DNA of 64,000 nucleotides from Methylobacter sp. (GTDB lineage: Bacteria > Pseudomonadota > Gammaproteobacteria > Methylococcales > Methylomonadaceae). The notes below the pieces were generated by a model. That model was given only the letters and a program-made list of their open reading frames with translations, was not told where the DNA came from and ran no database searches. The position numbers and the translations under genes were made by a program. Shown here in pieces: positions 26,009-35,450 of the stretch. Numbering within the stretch: the stretch's first letter is position 1; the number at the start of each line of letters is the position of its first letter. The stretch lies in NCBI GenBank assembly GCA_030679035.1, contig JAUXTH010000036.1:1-64000 (forward strand), read 5' to 3'.

Positions 26009-27703
26009 TTATGCAAGCTCGACACCCGGCCGCATTGCGCCGCCCATAGCCGGAGCGCCGGAACCCTGCGTAAATGACATCGCCAGATAAGCGGGTGGTT
26101 CTTCATCCAGCAGTCTATACAAGTTAGCCAAATTAAGCCGGAATTGCTTTTCAAAATTACTGACGGCTTCCCCCGGGTTGTAATCACCAAACCACCAGAA
26201 CCAGTCGGAGCCCTCGCAAACGGCCAGTTGAAGTTCAGCCTGCCGAACTTGTTTATCCGTTAATCGGCCGGCTGAAATCACCTTGTCGAATGTCCATTTG
26301 GCATCGCCGAGCATATCCCAGCCGCGATTCTTATCGGCATCGCCTATCCAGGTCGAGAACGTGCCGTAAACCCAGCTGCCAGCAACCATTTTCGCCAGCG
26401 GTTTGACTTCAACCTTGTTTTCCAGGCATTCCGAAAAAGTGGTCAATTCAATGCCCGGATGATTGGCCAGCCGATGATACAGGGCGCTGAGAAAGTGATA
26501 ACCGTTATCCGGATAATATTCCCAGGCATTCTCGCCATCCATGATAATTGAAACTACCTTGTCGCCGGGTTCATGCACTGCAATATTTTCCAGATGGTGA
26601 ATCAAATCGCCAACCGCATCATCGGCGTGCCATTTTGAATATTCGAAACCGATCAGGTCGGACAAGCCGTCATCCCGGAAAAAACAGGCTATATCGGTTT
26701 TGTTAAGCTTGAAAGGATGATGTATTCCCGACTGTTTGGTGTTTTCAGCAAGATTCAAACTGTTATGCAGCACAGAACCGCCGCTTGCGGTCCAATCAAA
26801 GCCGAAATCGCCCAATATTTTTAGTGTCTGATCGCTGATACCGCCTTCCGAAGGCCAACAGCCTTTAGGTTCAAAACCGAATAAGCGCTTAAAGGTTTGC
26901 AAGCCTTTTTCAAGATGCCACATTACCCGTTCTTCTCCCCCCGGATAGGCATCCAACTCCGGCAAAGGAGCATTCGGCATCGCCTCATGGGTGGTATTCA
27001 AGTCCAGCAACAGCGGCATGATAGGATGGGCATAAGGCGTCACGGAAAGCTCAACCTGTCCTTTTCTGGCTAATGCTTTATACCGACAGATAACACTGCT
27101 CAGTTGTTCGGCAATGACCTCTACAATTTCGATCCGGTCGTGCAGGGTATAGCCGGAGCCTTTCTCTATCAGGCGTTTTACCCGGCTATCCGTTAACTTG
27201 ACGGTTTCCCCCATCCAAATCAGATGATACCAGGCCAGAATATCGCTGATAAACTGGGAGTTGACATAAGTTAAGGAAGCATAATGGTGCTCAAGCCAAT
27301 CGGCCATTTCAACCAAGCGTTTGAAAGCCGGATAGCGGTTGATTTGCCGTTCCCGGTTCGCGCGCATGCAGTCTTTAACCAGTTTCATGCGTTGTTCGAG
27401 ATCTGCCGGGATGCTCGGATCGACCAGCGCCGCCAATAAAGGATCGGTGATCGAAATGCGGTCATGCAAATAGCCGTTGACTTGCCGGGCATATTCCTCG
27501 ATTTGTTCCAGCAGGATGGGCGCAAAATTCACGACCGCCTTGGCCTTAGGCACCGCTTCCAGATGCGCGACCATATCCACATAATCTTTAATAACATGCA
27601 GATAGGTCCACGGCAGCTTAAATTCACCGGTCTGTAAGTCCCTGTATTCCGGCTGATGCATGTGCCAGCACAACACCAGTTTCAATTTAGCTTTATCTGA
27701 CAT
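26009..27703 (-). CDS. Glycoside hydrolase family 57 protein
   Basis: A 564-residue retaining alpha-glucan hydrolase or transferase of family GH57. The N-terminal signature [11 protein letters not shown] is present, followed by the usual regions [18 protein letters not shown] (nucleophile region) and [13 protein letters not shown] (acid/base Asp region). The product is cytoplasmic, without a signal. The start overlaps the glgC end by 11 bases. Family members are alpha-amylases, amylopullulanases or 4-alpha-glucanotransferases; the cluster suggests trimming of glycogen, but the exact activity cannot be read from the sequence. Confidence 0.85.
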   Translation of the reverse strand: MSDKAKLKLVLCWHMHQPEYRDLQTGEFKLPWTYLHVIKDYVDMVAHLEAVPKAKAVVNFAPILLEQIEEYARQVNGYLHDRISITDPLLAALVDPSIPADLEQRMKLVKDCMRANRERQINRYPAFKRLVEMADWLEHHYASLTYVNSQFISDILAWYHLIWMGETVKLTDSRVKRLIEKGSGYTLHDRIEIVEVIAEQLSSVICRYKALARKGQVELSVTPYAHPIMPLLLDLNTTHEAMPNAPLPELDAYPGGEERVMWHLEKGLQTFKRLFGFEPKGCWPSEGGISDQTLKILGDFGFDWTASGGSVLHNSLNLAENTKQSGIHHPFKLNKTDIACFFRDDGLSDLIGFEYSKWHADDAVGDLIHHLENIAVHEPGDKVVSIIMDGENAWEYYPDNGYHFLSALYHRLANHPGIELTTFSECLENKVEVKPLAKMVAGSWVYGTFSTWIGDADKNRGWDMLGDAKWTFDKVISAGRLTDKQVRQAELQLAVCEGSDWFWWFGDYNPGEAVSNFEKQFRLNLANLYRLLDEEPPAYLAMSFTQGSGAPAMGGAMRPGVELA

Positions 27704-28973
27704 AGTGTCTTTTTTGCCCCAGCATGTCTGTCGTAACCAAAACGACTCCGCCGGGGCTCACATGGAACCTTTTTTCGTCTTCCGCCCTGTTTTCACCGAT
27801 GATCGTGCCTTCCGGGATTTCACAGCCTTTTTCTATGATCGCCTTGGTAATTCGGCAATGGCGGCCGATATTAACTTCCGGCAAAACGATGGTATCTTGC
27901 AAGGTCGTGTACGAATTAACGCGGACATTCGAAAACAACAGGGAATGTCTGACTTTTGCCCCGGAAATCACACAGCCGCCTGAAACCATCGAGTCCACAG
28001 CCTGTCCGCGCCGGTCGTCATTGTCAAAAACAAACTTGGCAGGAGGTGTTTGCGCCTGATAAGTCCAGATAGGCCAGGTTTTATCGTATAAATTCAAGTC
28101 CGGGTTTACGCCAATCAATTCCATATTGGCAGACCAGTACGCATCGATAGTACCTACGTCGCGCCAGTAACTTTGTTCCCCGCTTTGCAAGTCCAGAAAA
28201 GGATAAGCATTAACGATATATTTCTCGATTACGGCGGGAATAATATCTTTACCGAAATCACGGGTTGAGCCTTTGGTGTCGGCATCTTTCAGCAATTGTT
28301 CAAACAGGAATGCGGCATTAAAAATATAGATCCCCATCGACGCCAATGCCGTATTTGTTCGGCCCGGCATAACAGGGGGATGCTCGGGTTTCTCCACAAA
28401 AGCCCTGACTCGCCGGTTTTCATCGACATCCATTACGCCAAAGGCCGTTGCATCTTCCAGCGAGACTTCTATACAGCCTATCGTTAAGTCGGCGTTTTTT
28501 TCAACATGGTCGGCAAGCATCGCGCCGTAATCCATTTTATAAATATGGTCGCCGGCCAGCACTAGAATATGTTCAGGATCACGGCTACGCAAAATATCAA
28601 TATTCTGGAAAACAGCGTCAGCTGTCCCTTTATACCAGGAATTCTCATCGTGCCGTTGCTGGGCAGGCATCAAGTCGACATACTCACCAAATTCGCCGCG
28701 CAAAAACCCCCAACCCTGCTGAATATGCCTGATCAGAGAATCGGCTTTGTATTGGGTCAAAACGCCTATCTTGCGGATACCGGAATTCATGCAGTTTGAC
28801 AGCGGGAAATCGATGATTCGAAACTTACCGCCGAATGGCACCGCCGGCTTGGCGCGCCAGTCTGTCATGTTCATTAACCGTGACCCGCGACCGCCGGCCA
28901 ATATGAGTGCAATGGTATTGCGGGTTAAATGACTAACATTATGCTCATGCTTTTGATTACTTGACGCTGACAT
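27693..28973 (-). CDS. glgC: Glucose-1-phosphate adenylyltransferase
   Basis: Makes ADP-glucose from ATP and glucose-1-phosphate, the committed step of bacterial glycogen synthesis. It has 426 residues. The nucleotidyltransferase domain has [25 protein letters not shown] (split: [11 protein letters not shown] then [15 protein letters not shown]) and [11 protein letters not shown]. The C-terminal left-handed beta-helix ([29 protein letters not shown]) provides the allosteric site. It is first in the leftward operon glgC-GH57-malQ, and diverges from glgB over a 91-base gap that must hold both promoters. Confidence 0.95.
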   Translation of the reverse strand: MSASSNQKHEHNVSHLTRNTIALILAGGRGSRLMNMTDWRAKPAVPFGGKFRIIDFPLSNCMNSGIRKIGVLTQYKADSLIRHIQQGWGFLRGEFGEYVDLMPAQQRHDENSWYKGTADAVFQNIDILRSRDPEHILVLAGDHIYKMDYGAMLADHVEKNADLTIGCIEVSLEDATAFGVMDVDENRRVRAFVEKPEHPPVMPGRTNTALASMGIYIFNAAFLFEQLLKDADTKGSTRDFGKDIIPAVIEKYIVNAYPFLDLQSGEQSYWRDVGTIDAYWSANMELIGVNPDLNLYDKTWPIWTYQAQTPPAKFVFDNDDRRGQAVDSMVSGGCVISGAKVRHSLLFSNVRVNSYTTLQDTIVLPEVNIGRHCRITKAIIEKGCEIPEGTIIGENRAEDEKRFHVSPGGVVLVTTDMLGQKRHYVR

Positions 28974-29064
28974 TTTTCATCTCCATGTGGAATAGACTGA
29001 CAACTCTTGATGTGTTTGGTAACATTCACGCAACTATTATTCCACTACGCCGAGGCTATTCATA

Positions 29065-31239
29065 GTGAAAAAGCAATCTAAGTACGCACTTGATTCAGAT
29101 GCTCTAAAAATCATGGAAGCCAGACATCATGATCCTTTTTCAATTTTGGGTCGCCATCTCAAGAACAATCATATTCAGGTTAAGGTGTATCTGCCTTACG
29201 CAGAAACAGTGTGCTTTAGTCACAACGGCGCTGAATTAAACCGGCTACCCGATACGGACTTTTTTGAATATAGCGCCGACAATGTCATATTGCCAGAACA
29301 TTATCGATTGTCCTGGGTTGATAAAGACGGCAACAGCCACGAAAACCATGATCCCTATGATTTCGGCACCCAATTGCCGGCATTCGACCAACACTTATTC
29401 GGCGAAGGCAAGCACTGGCATATTTATCAAAAGCTGGGCGGACATCTGCACAGCGTCGACGGCATCGACGGGGTTTTGTTTACGGTCTGGGCGCCCAATG
29501 CCGGGCGGGTCAGCGTGGTCGGCGATTTCAACCGCTGGGACGGACGCTGCAACCCGATGCGCAGCCTGGGCGGCAGCGGCATCTGGGAGCTGTTCATGCC
29601 GGGTTTGCAAGCCGGCTGTTATTACAAGTTCGAGATATTAAACAGGCATACTAACGAGATTCTGTTAAAAACCGATCCTTACGGTCAGCAGTTTGAGTTC
29701 CGCCCTAATACCTCGTCAATCGTCATTGATGAACACAGCTATGTCTGGAAGGATCAGCAATGGATAGAAGACCGCATCGGTCAGAATTGGCTGCACGAGC
29801 CGATGTCCATTTATGAGGTTCACCTGGGTTCTTGGCGGCGCGATAACCTGGGTAATTTCCTCAATTACCGTGAATTGGCTGTGCAGCTGGTCGACTATGT
29901 CAAGGAAATGGGCTTTACCCATGTTGAATTATTGCCGGTGACTGAGCACCCGCTGGATGCCTCGTGGGGTTACCAAACCACCGGCTATTTCGCCCCGACC
30001 AGCCGTCACGGCACGCCGGACGATTTCCGCTATTTTATCGACACCTGCCATCAAAACGGCATCGGCGTGATTCTGGACTGGGTGCCCGCGCATTTCCCCA
30101 AAGACAGCTTTGCGCTGGCCCGTTTTGACGGCAGTGCGCTGTATGAGCACGAAGACCCGCGCAAAGGCGAGCACCGCGATTGGGGTACATTGATTTACAA
30201 CTACGGGCGCAATGAAGTTAAGAACTTTTTGCTGTCCAGCGCCATTTTCTGGCTGGAGGAATTCCATCTTGACGGTCTGCGCGTCGATGCCGTAGCCTCG
30301 ATGCTGTACCTGGATTATTCCCGTAACGATAATGACTGGGTTCCCAATATGTATGGCGGTAACGAGAATCTGGAAGCCATCGATTTCCTGAGAGATCTCA
30401 ATACCGTTACCCATGACCAGCACCCCGGCACGGTGATGATGGCCGAAGAATCGACGTCCTGGCCGCAGGTAACCCGGCCGACCTGGACCGGAGGCTTGGG
30501 TTTTTCGATGAAATGGAATATGGGCTGGATGCATGACACGCTGGCGTACATGAGCCAGGAGCCGATACACCGCAAGTATCATCACGACCAGCTCACATTT
30601 GGAATGCTTTACGCCTTTACCGAAAACTTCTGCCTGCCTTTTTCCCATGATGAAGTGGTGCATGGCAAAGGCTCGCTGGTCAGCAAAATGCCGGGGGATG
30701 AATGGCAGCGCTTTGCCAATCTTCGGCTGCTGTATACCTTGATGTACACCTATCCGGGCAAAAAACTGCTGTTTATGGGCTGCGAATTCGGGCAGGGCAC
30801 CGAATGGAATTTTAACAAGGCCTTGGACTGGTATGTGCTGGATTATCCGCATCACAAGGGTGTGCAATCCTTGGTAAAAGACCTGAATCAGCTTTATAAA
30901 AAACACCCGGCCTTATATCAGCATGATTTCGATCATCAGGGTTTTGACTGGATCGATTGCCATGATGTGCAACAATCCATCATCAGTTACCGACGCAAGA
31001 CCGAACAGGAAGACTTGATTGTCGTGCTCAACTTTACTCCGGTAGCCCGTGAACAATACCGCATCGGCGTACCGGTGGCAGGCACTTATACGGAAATATT
31101 CAATTCCGATTCCGGTTACTACGACGGCAGCAATGTCGGCAATGGTGCGGCATTGTCTGAACCTACGGCGTGGATGAATCAGCCCCACTCTATCAGCCTG
31201 ACTTTACCACCCTTGGGGGCCGTAATCTTAAAACTATAG
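29065..31239 (+). CDS. glgB: 1,4-alpha-glucan branching enzyme
   Basis: A GH13 enzyme that introduces alpha-1,6 branches in glycogen. It has 724 residues from GTG 29065. Domains: N-terminal carbohydrate-binding module (to about 220, [11 protein letters not shown] and [21 protein letters not shown]), catalytic barrel (about 240-620) with [16 protein letters not shown] (nucleophile Asp), [10 protein letters not shown] (acid/base Glu) and [15 protein letters not shown] (transition-state His-Asp), then a C-terminal beta domain. Length and motifs are normal. It starts the rightward unit glgB-glgA. Confidence 0.95.
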   Translation: MKKQSKYALDSDALKIMEARHHDPFSILGRHLKNNHIQVKVYLPYAETVCFSHNGAELNRLPDTDFFEYSADNVILPEHYRLSWVDKDGNSHENHDPYDFGTQLPAFDQHLFGEGKHWHIYQKLGGHLHSVDGIDGVLFTVWAPNAGRVSVVGDFNRWDGRCNPMRSLGGSGIWELFMPGLQAGCYYKFEILNRHTNEILLKTDPYGQQFEFRPNTSSIVIDEHSYVWKDQQWIEDRIGQNWLHEPMSIYEVHLGSWRRDNLGNFLNYRELAVQLVDYVKEMGFTHVELLPVTEHPLDASWGYQTTGYFAPTSRHGTPDDFRYFIDTCHQNGIGVILDWVPAHFPKDSFALARFDGSALYEHEDPRKGEHRDWGTLIYNYGRNEVKNFLLSSAIFWLEEFHLDGLRVDAVASMLYLDYSRNDNDWVPNMYGGNENLEAIDFLRDLNTVTHDQHPGTVMMAEESTSWPQVTRPTWTGGLGFSMKWNMGWMHDTLAYMSQEPIHRKYHHDQLTFGMLYAFTENFCLPFSHDEVVHGKGSLVSKMPGDEWQRFANLRLLYTLMYTYPGKKLLFMGCEFGQGTEWNFNKALDWYVLDYPHHKGVQSLVKDLNQLYKKHPALYQHDFDHQGFDWIDCHDVQQSIISYRRKTEQEDLIVVLNFTPVAREQYRIGVPVAGTYTEIFNSDSGYYDGSNVGNGAALSEPTAWMNQPHSISLTLPPLGAVILKL

Positions 31240-31273
31240 CTATCGGTTAACTACTCAACTATCAAATAAAATA

Positions 31274-31524
31274 GAACGCGGATGACGCAGATGATTATGA
31301 TGAACACTGATTAAAAAGCATAAGACAAACTTCGCTTCGCCTTTGCGAAGCGTCCTTTACGGTACTTTTATAGCCGCAGAGTTTCAACGGCTGAATAGCC
31401 TTAGAGTCTAAAACAAGAGGTACTGCCGAATCTGTGGCAGTTTATTTTTTACGAGTTACCTTAGCTACGCTGAATAGTTACAAAAAATCTTACTTAATCA
31501 TAATTATCTGCGTCATCCGCGTTC
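31274..31524. repeat. MITE-like inverted-repeat element between glgB and glgA
   Basis: GAACGCGGATGACGCAGATG plus ATTATGA at 31274-31300 is inverted at 31498-31524 with one mismatch. Weaker similarity extends outward on both sides to about 31247 and 31550. The interior has a GCTTCGCCTTTGCGAAGC hairpin and no reading frame. It fills most of the 335-base gap and probably separates glgA from glgB transcription, or supplies a new promoter. Confidence 0.7.
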
Positions 31525-31574
31525 CATCTTTCTAACTGTTGAATAATTACCATTGATAATAAAAAACCAACACA

Positions 31575-33008
31575 ATGAAAAAAATACTTTTTGTCACCAG
31601 CGAAGCTCATCCGCTGATTAAAACCGGCGGCTTGGCCGATGTTTCCGGCAGCCTGCCTAAGGCGTTGTCGGAATTGGGTGAAGATGTGCGCATCATCATG
31701 CCCAATTATCAGGACATCAAAGCCAGCGAAGAAATTCGCTACCTGAGCACGGTTCATGTGAATAATTATGCGGTGAATATTCTGGAAACCCGGCTGCCGG
31801 ACACCGACGTTATCGTTTGGCTGGTAGATTCCCCCGAGCATTTTAACTTTCCAGGCAATCCCTATGTTGATGAACAAGGCAAGCCTTGGGAAAACAGCGC
31901 TGAACGTTTTGCCCTGTTTTGCCGTGTCGCCGTAGAAGTTGCGATGAACCGGAGCTGGTTGGATTGGAAACCCGACATCGTCCACTGCAACGACTGGCAA
32001 AGCGGGCTGGTGCCTGCGCTGCTGTCTCTGGAATACAGTCGCCCCGCTACCGTTTTCACCATACACAACATGGCATATCAAGGCATATTCCCAAGCGCGA
32101 CCTATCTGTCGCTGAACTTGCCCGGCCAACTTTGGAACCCGAACGGCATAGAGTTTCATGACATGCTGTCATTTCTTAAAGGCGGCCTGATCTATTCCGA
32201 TCGCATTACCACGGTAAGCCCGACCTATGCCAAGGAAATCCAAACCGCCGAGTTTGGCTATGGACTGGAAGGCCTATTAAGTTACCGCAAAGATTTCCTG
32301 AGCGGCATCATCAACGGCATCGATACCGAGCACTGGAACCCTGAAACCGACACCAGTATCAGCCAAACGTTTAATCACTTAACGTTGAATAAAAAGCTGC
32401 TCAATAAAACGGCTCTACAGGAAAAACTATCCCTGCCCGTAGACAAAAACATTCCTCTGTTCGGGCTTATCAGTCGTTTGGTAGAGCAAAAAGGCATCGA
32501 CTTGGTGCTTGATTGTCTGCCTGATATGCTGACCCACCCACTGCAATTTGTACTGCTCGGCGGCGGTAACAAGAGCTTTGAACAGCGCTTGTATAATTTT
32601 GCCGAAGAACATCCCGATAAAATATCGGTCATCATCGGCTATGACGAAACGCTGGCGCATCTGATTGAAGCGGGCGCAGATATTTTCCTGATGCCATCGC
32701 GCTTTGAACCCTGCGGCTTGAATCAGATCTACAGCCAACGCTACGGCACCGTGCCTATCGTCAGAAAAACCGGCGGCCTAGCCGATACCGTCGTCGATAC
32801 CGTCCCTGAAACGCTGGATAACAATACCGCAACCGGTCTTGTGTTCAATGAGGCAAGCCCCGGCGCATTGATGGAAGCCATTAAGCGCTCGCTGATTTTA
32901 TACAGCCACCCTAAAACCTGGAAAAAGCTGCAAACCAACGGCATGCAAAAAGATTATTCATGGAGCAAAAGCGCCAAACAATATCTGGCCTTGTACGACC
33001 AGCTGTAG
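31575..33008 (+). CDS. glgA: Glycogen synthase (ADP-glucose)
   Basis: A GT5 glycosyltransferase that extends alpha-1,4-glucan from ADP-glucose. It has 477 residues, normal length. The N-terminal VTSEAHPLIKTGGLADVSGSLPKAL contains the KTGGL substrate loop. WKPDIVHCNDWQSGLVPA and FTIHNMAYQG mark the first Rossmann domain. The C-terminal RFEPCGLNQIYSQRYGTVPIVRKTGGLADTV carries the catalytic Glu and the second KTGGL. It acts with GlgC and GlgB in the same cluster. Confidence 0.95.
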   Translation: MKKILFVTSEAHPLIKTGGLADVSGSLPKALSELGEDVRIIMPNYQDIKASEEIRYLSTVHVNNYAVNILETRLPDTDVIVWLVDSPEHFNFPGNPYVDEQGKPWENSAERFALFCRVAVEVAMNRSWLDWKPDIVHCNDWQSGLVPALLSLEYSRPATVFTIHNMAYQGIFPSATYLSLNLPGQLWNPNGIEFHDMLSFLKGGLIYSDRITTVSPTYAKEIQTAEFGYGLEGLLSYRKDFLSGIINGIDTEHWNPETDTSISQTFNHLTLNKKLLNKTALQEKLSLPVDKNIPLFGLISRLVEQKGIDLVLDCLPDMLTHPLQFVLLGGGNKSFEQRLYNFAEEHPDKISVIIGYDETLAHLIEAGADIFLMPSRFEPCGLNQIYSQRYGTVPIVRKTGGLADTVVDTVPETLDNNTATGLVFNEASPGALMEAIKRSLILYSHPKTWKKLQTNGMQKDYSWSKSAKQYLALYDQL

Positions 33009-33177
33009 AGACTTGGTGGGCGTAGTAGAATGGGTACCGACGGCATGAGAACAGATATTTACTCCTGGCAATATCTGCATTCACCTCATTCCTGTGGCTT
33101 ATACAGGAGGTAGAGTATCAACAGTAGGCCACTCTACCCATCCTACTCACTGCATTAAATAAATTCGAGATGCTTCT

Positions 33178-34014
33178 ATGAACAGAAGATCCTTCCTTAA
33201 ATCAGCACTTTCCGGCGGTGCGCTTGCCCTTGCCGGGAGTTATCCGATATTCATCGAGCGAAACATCGTGCAAGTGAATCGGTACAAGATTCCAATCCCT
33301 AATCTGCCGCTTTCGTTCCACGGGTTTACGCTCGCCCACGTGACGGATGTGCATTTGGGTTATCTTGTTTCCCCGTCGTTTGTTGAAGAAATAGTTCAGC
33401 GGACAAACAGCTTAAACACGGATGCGATCGTATGCACCGGCGATTATGTCCATGAACGGAACACGATTGAGGAAATCGACAAAGTATGGCCTATTTTGTC
33501 CAAGCTAAGCGCAAGGTACGGCGTCTATTCGGTATTGGGCAATCATGATCATTGGGCCGACAATAGTAGATCCCTGTATTGGCTGGAACGATCAGGGCAG
33601 AATATTCGGCATCAATGCAAGCCTATTTACAAGGGTCGCGACAGGATTTTGATCGGCGGGGCAGGGGACTTTTGGGGCGACGAGCTAAAGATCGACAAGG
33701 TGTTTTCCAGCTCGGATCAAGGCGATTGCAGGATACTGTTGTCGCATAATCCGGATTCAGTCGATACGGAGTTTGAAACGCCGCTGTCTTTGGTGCTGAG
33801 CGGTCATACCCACGGCGGGCAGGTTGTAATACCTTTTTGGGGGGCGCCCAGATTGCCGGTAGAAAACAAAGCCTATTCCAGCGGCCTTATCGCCACGCCC
33901 AGAACCCCGCTTTTTATAAGTCGGGGAATCGGTTGGGCAATTTTGCCGGTGAGGTTCAATTGTTACCCGGAAATAGCGGTGTTGGAATTGGTAAATCCAC
34001 GGTTGCTGGCATAA
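33178..34014 (+). CDS. Tat-exported metallophosphoesterase (YkuE-like)
   Basis: A 278-residue protein with a twin-arginine signal (MNRRSFLKSALSGGALALAG), so it is exported folded. The calcineurin-like metal sites are complete: TDVHLGYL, TGDYVHE, LGNHDHWAD, LLSHNPD and LSGHTHGGQVVIP. The family includes YkuE and LpxG-like enzymes acting on phospholipid or UDP-diacylglucosamine headgroups. The substrate here is unknown. It stands alone; the 169-base gap before it holds a loose GTAGTAGAATGGGTA/TACCCATCCTACTC inverted repeat. Confidence 0.8.
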   Translation: MNRRSFLKSALSGGALALAGSYPIFIERNIVQVNRYKIPIPNLPLSFHGFTLAHVTDVHLGYLVSPSFVEEIVQRTNSLNTDAIVCTGDYVHERNTIEEIDKVWPILSKLSARYGVYSVLGNHDHWADNSRSLYWLERSGQNIRHQCKPIYKGRDRILIGGAGDFWGDELKIDKVFSSSDQGDCRILLSHNPDSVDTEFETPLSLVLSGHTHGGQVVIPFWGAPRLPVENKAYSSGLIATPRTPLFISRGIGWAILPVRFNCYPEIAVLELVNPRLLA

Positions 34015-34066
34015 CAATTTGAGTATGGAAGGGAGCGACTAAAATAAGGATAATGAGGATAAAATA

Positions 34067-34168
34067 ATGAACAACCAAAACACATGTTTGATTTTTGCCC
34101 ACCGTGGCAGCCTAGTAGGGTACGCTGTGCGTACCATTCATCTTAATTGTTTTATATTTTTGGAATAA
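34067..34168 (+). pseudogene. Duplicated 5' fragment of the ugpQ gene
   Basis: The frame begins MNNQNTCLIFAHRG, nearly the same as the start of the phosphodiesterase at 34686 (MNNQDACLIFAHRG). The DNA is about 85 percent identical over roughly 44 bases, then diverges into SLVGYAVRTIHLN and a TAA stop. The divergent tail includes a TAGGGTACGC/GCGTACC palindrome. It marks the left edge of an inserted toxin-antitoxin segment. Confidence 0.7.
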
Positions 34169-34176
34169 CAAAGCTT

Positions 34177-34395
34177 ATGACTCGATTACTTGAAAAAGCC
34201 TTTTCAGAAGCATCCATGTTGCCTGAATTACAACAAAACATGTTGGCAAGATGGATTATTGATGAATTATTGGCTGAAAAAAAATGGGATGCGCTTTTTT
34301 CTGAAACGGAAGATTCATTAGCCCAATTGGCGGATGAGGCTTTAAACGAATATAAACAAGGCAAAACTCAAGTTATGAATTTGGATGAGTTGTGA
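34177..34395 (+). CDS. Antitoxin of a RelE/ParE-type pair
   Basis: A 72-residue protein starting at ATG 34177 (MTRLLEKAFSEASMLPELQQ). LPELQQNMLARWIIDELLAEKKWDALFSETEDSLAQLADEAL is the pattern of small antitoxins that pair with RelE/ParE toxins. Its stop overlaps the toxin start (GTGA). An in-frame ATG at 34147 would overlap the ugpQ fragment and lacks a ribosome site. Confidence 0.7.
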   Translation: MTRLLEKAFSEASMLPELQQNMLARWIIDELLAEKKWDALFSETEDSLAQLADEALNEYKQGKTQVMNLDEL

Positions 34396-34661
34396 TTTCA
34401 CGAACAACTGAAAAATTCAGGGCATTGTTTGCGCTTTTGCCTGCTACGATTAAAGCTCAAGCAAAAGAAGTCTATCGGCAATTTAAATGTGACCCTTATC
34501 ATCCTGGTCTTCAATTTAAACGGGTTCACTCAAGTAAGCCGGTTTATTCGGTAAGAATAAATTTGGATTACCGCGCGGTAGGAATAATACAAGACAGTGA
34601 AATCGTTTGGTTTTGGATTGGTTCCCATAATGTTTATGAAAAATTGCTTAAAAAACTATAA
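34392..34661 (+). CDS. RelE/ParE-fold toxin
   Basis: An 89-residue protein starting at GTG 34392, within the antitoxin stop codon. FKRVHSSKPVYSVRINLDYRAVGIIQDSEIVWFWIGSHNVYEKLL is the usual C-terminal half of the RelE-like mRNA interferase fold (RVxxxxxYSVRIxxxYRAxG, GxHxxYxkL). It ends 24 bases before ugpQ, so this module separates ugpQ from its original upstream region. Confidence 0.75.
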   Translation: MISRTTEKFRALFALLPATIKAQAKEVYRQFKCDPYHPGLQFKRVHSSKPVYSVRINLDYRAVGIIQDSEIVWFWIGSHNVYEKLLKKL

Positions 34662-34685
34662 GCAAGTTAAAGGGGATATAAGGCC

Positions 34686-35450
34686 ATGAATAACCAGGAC
34701 GCATGCTTGATCTTTGCCCACCGTGGCGGGAATAAAGAGGCGGGAGCTTTAATTGCCGAAAATACCCGCGCTGCTTTTAATCATGCGCTGCAATACCCGA
34801 TAGACGGTATTGAAACCGATGTGCAGTTGAGTCTGGATGAGGTGCCTGTGCTTTGGCATGACTGGGAGCTGGATAAGCTGGGTCATCCTGGAAAAAGCAT
34901 CGACGATTTTAATTTCGCGCAGCTTGAGCAAATGGATTTTGCCGGATACTGCTCGCCCGATGCGGCACCGGAAGGCGCGTTGAGCCTTAAGGAGTTTGTC
35001 GATAGTTTCCGGGGGCGTTGCGGTCTGGATATTGAGCTTAAAAGTCGCGACGGGGAATCGCGGCAACGGCTGGAAACTAAAATCCTGCAAATGCTGGCGA
35101 TCATCGGCAGATCGGCTGTCGATGGCGTGTTTATTTCCTCGTACAGTCTGCCCGGCCTGATTTTCGCCCATCAACACGCGCCGGATTTGCCGCTTTACTA
35201 CCTGCTATCCGACCATCACACCCAGGCCGATATTGAACAGTTCCTCAATGAACATGGTTTCCTGGCCGGTTTTTGCCTGCCTATCGACATCCATAACGAG
35301 GCCATTGCCAAGCTTTTGCGAGAGCAGGGCAAAGGCGTCGGCGTTTATACCTGCAACAGTGTCGAGGAGATTCGAAAGGCACTGGGTTTGAAGGTCAATA
35401 TCCTGATTACCGATTACCCGCAGCTGGCATTGCGGATGCGCGAGTTGTGA
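34686..35450 (+). CDS. ugpQ: Glycerophosphodiester phosphodiesterase
   Basis: Releases sn-glycerol-3-phosphate from glycerophosphodiesters in the cytoplasm (no signal). It has 254 residues with FAHRGGN...AENTRAAFNHAL (catalytic His and metal Glu/Asn), GIETDVQLSLDEVPVLWHD (metal Glu/Asp and second His) and LDIELKSR. It overlaps glpD by four bases (GTGA), so its product feeds straight to the next enzyme. The name ugpQ (cytoplasmic form) is preferred over glpQ because the signal peptide is missing. Confidence 0.9.
   Translation: MNNQDACLIFAHRGGNKEAGALIAENTRAAFNHALQYPIDGIETDVQLSLDEVPVLWHDWELDKLGHPGKSIDDFNFAQLEQMDFAGYCSPDAAPEGALSLKEFVDSFRGRCGLDIELKSRDGESRQRLETKILQMLAIIGRSAVDGVFISSYSLPGLIFAHQHAPDLPLYYLLSDHHTQADIEQFLNEHGFLAGFCLPIDIHNEAIAKLLREQGKGVGVYTCNSVEEIRKALGLKVNILITDYPQLALRMREL

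Noticed and set aside
29929-30906. Minus-strand frame of 325 residues opposite glgB
   Set aside because: Overlaps the catalytic domain of glgB, which has all active-site motifs; the antisense frame has none.
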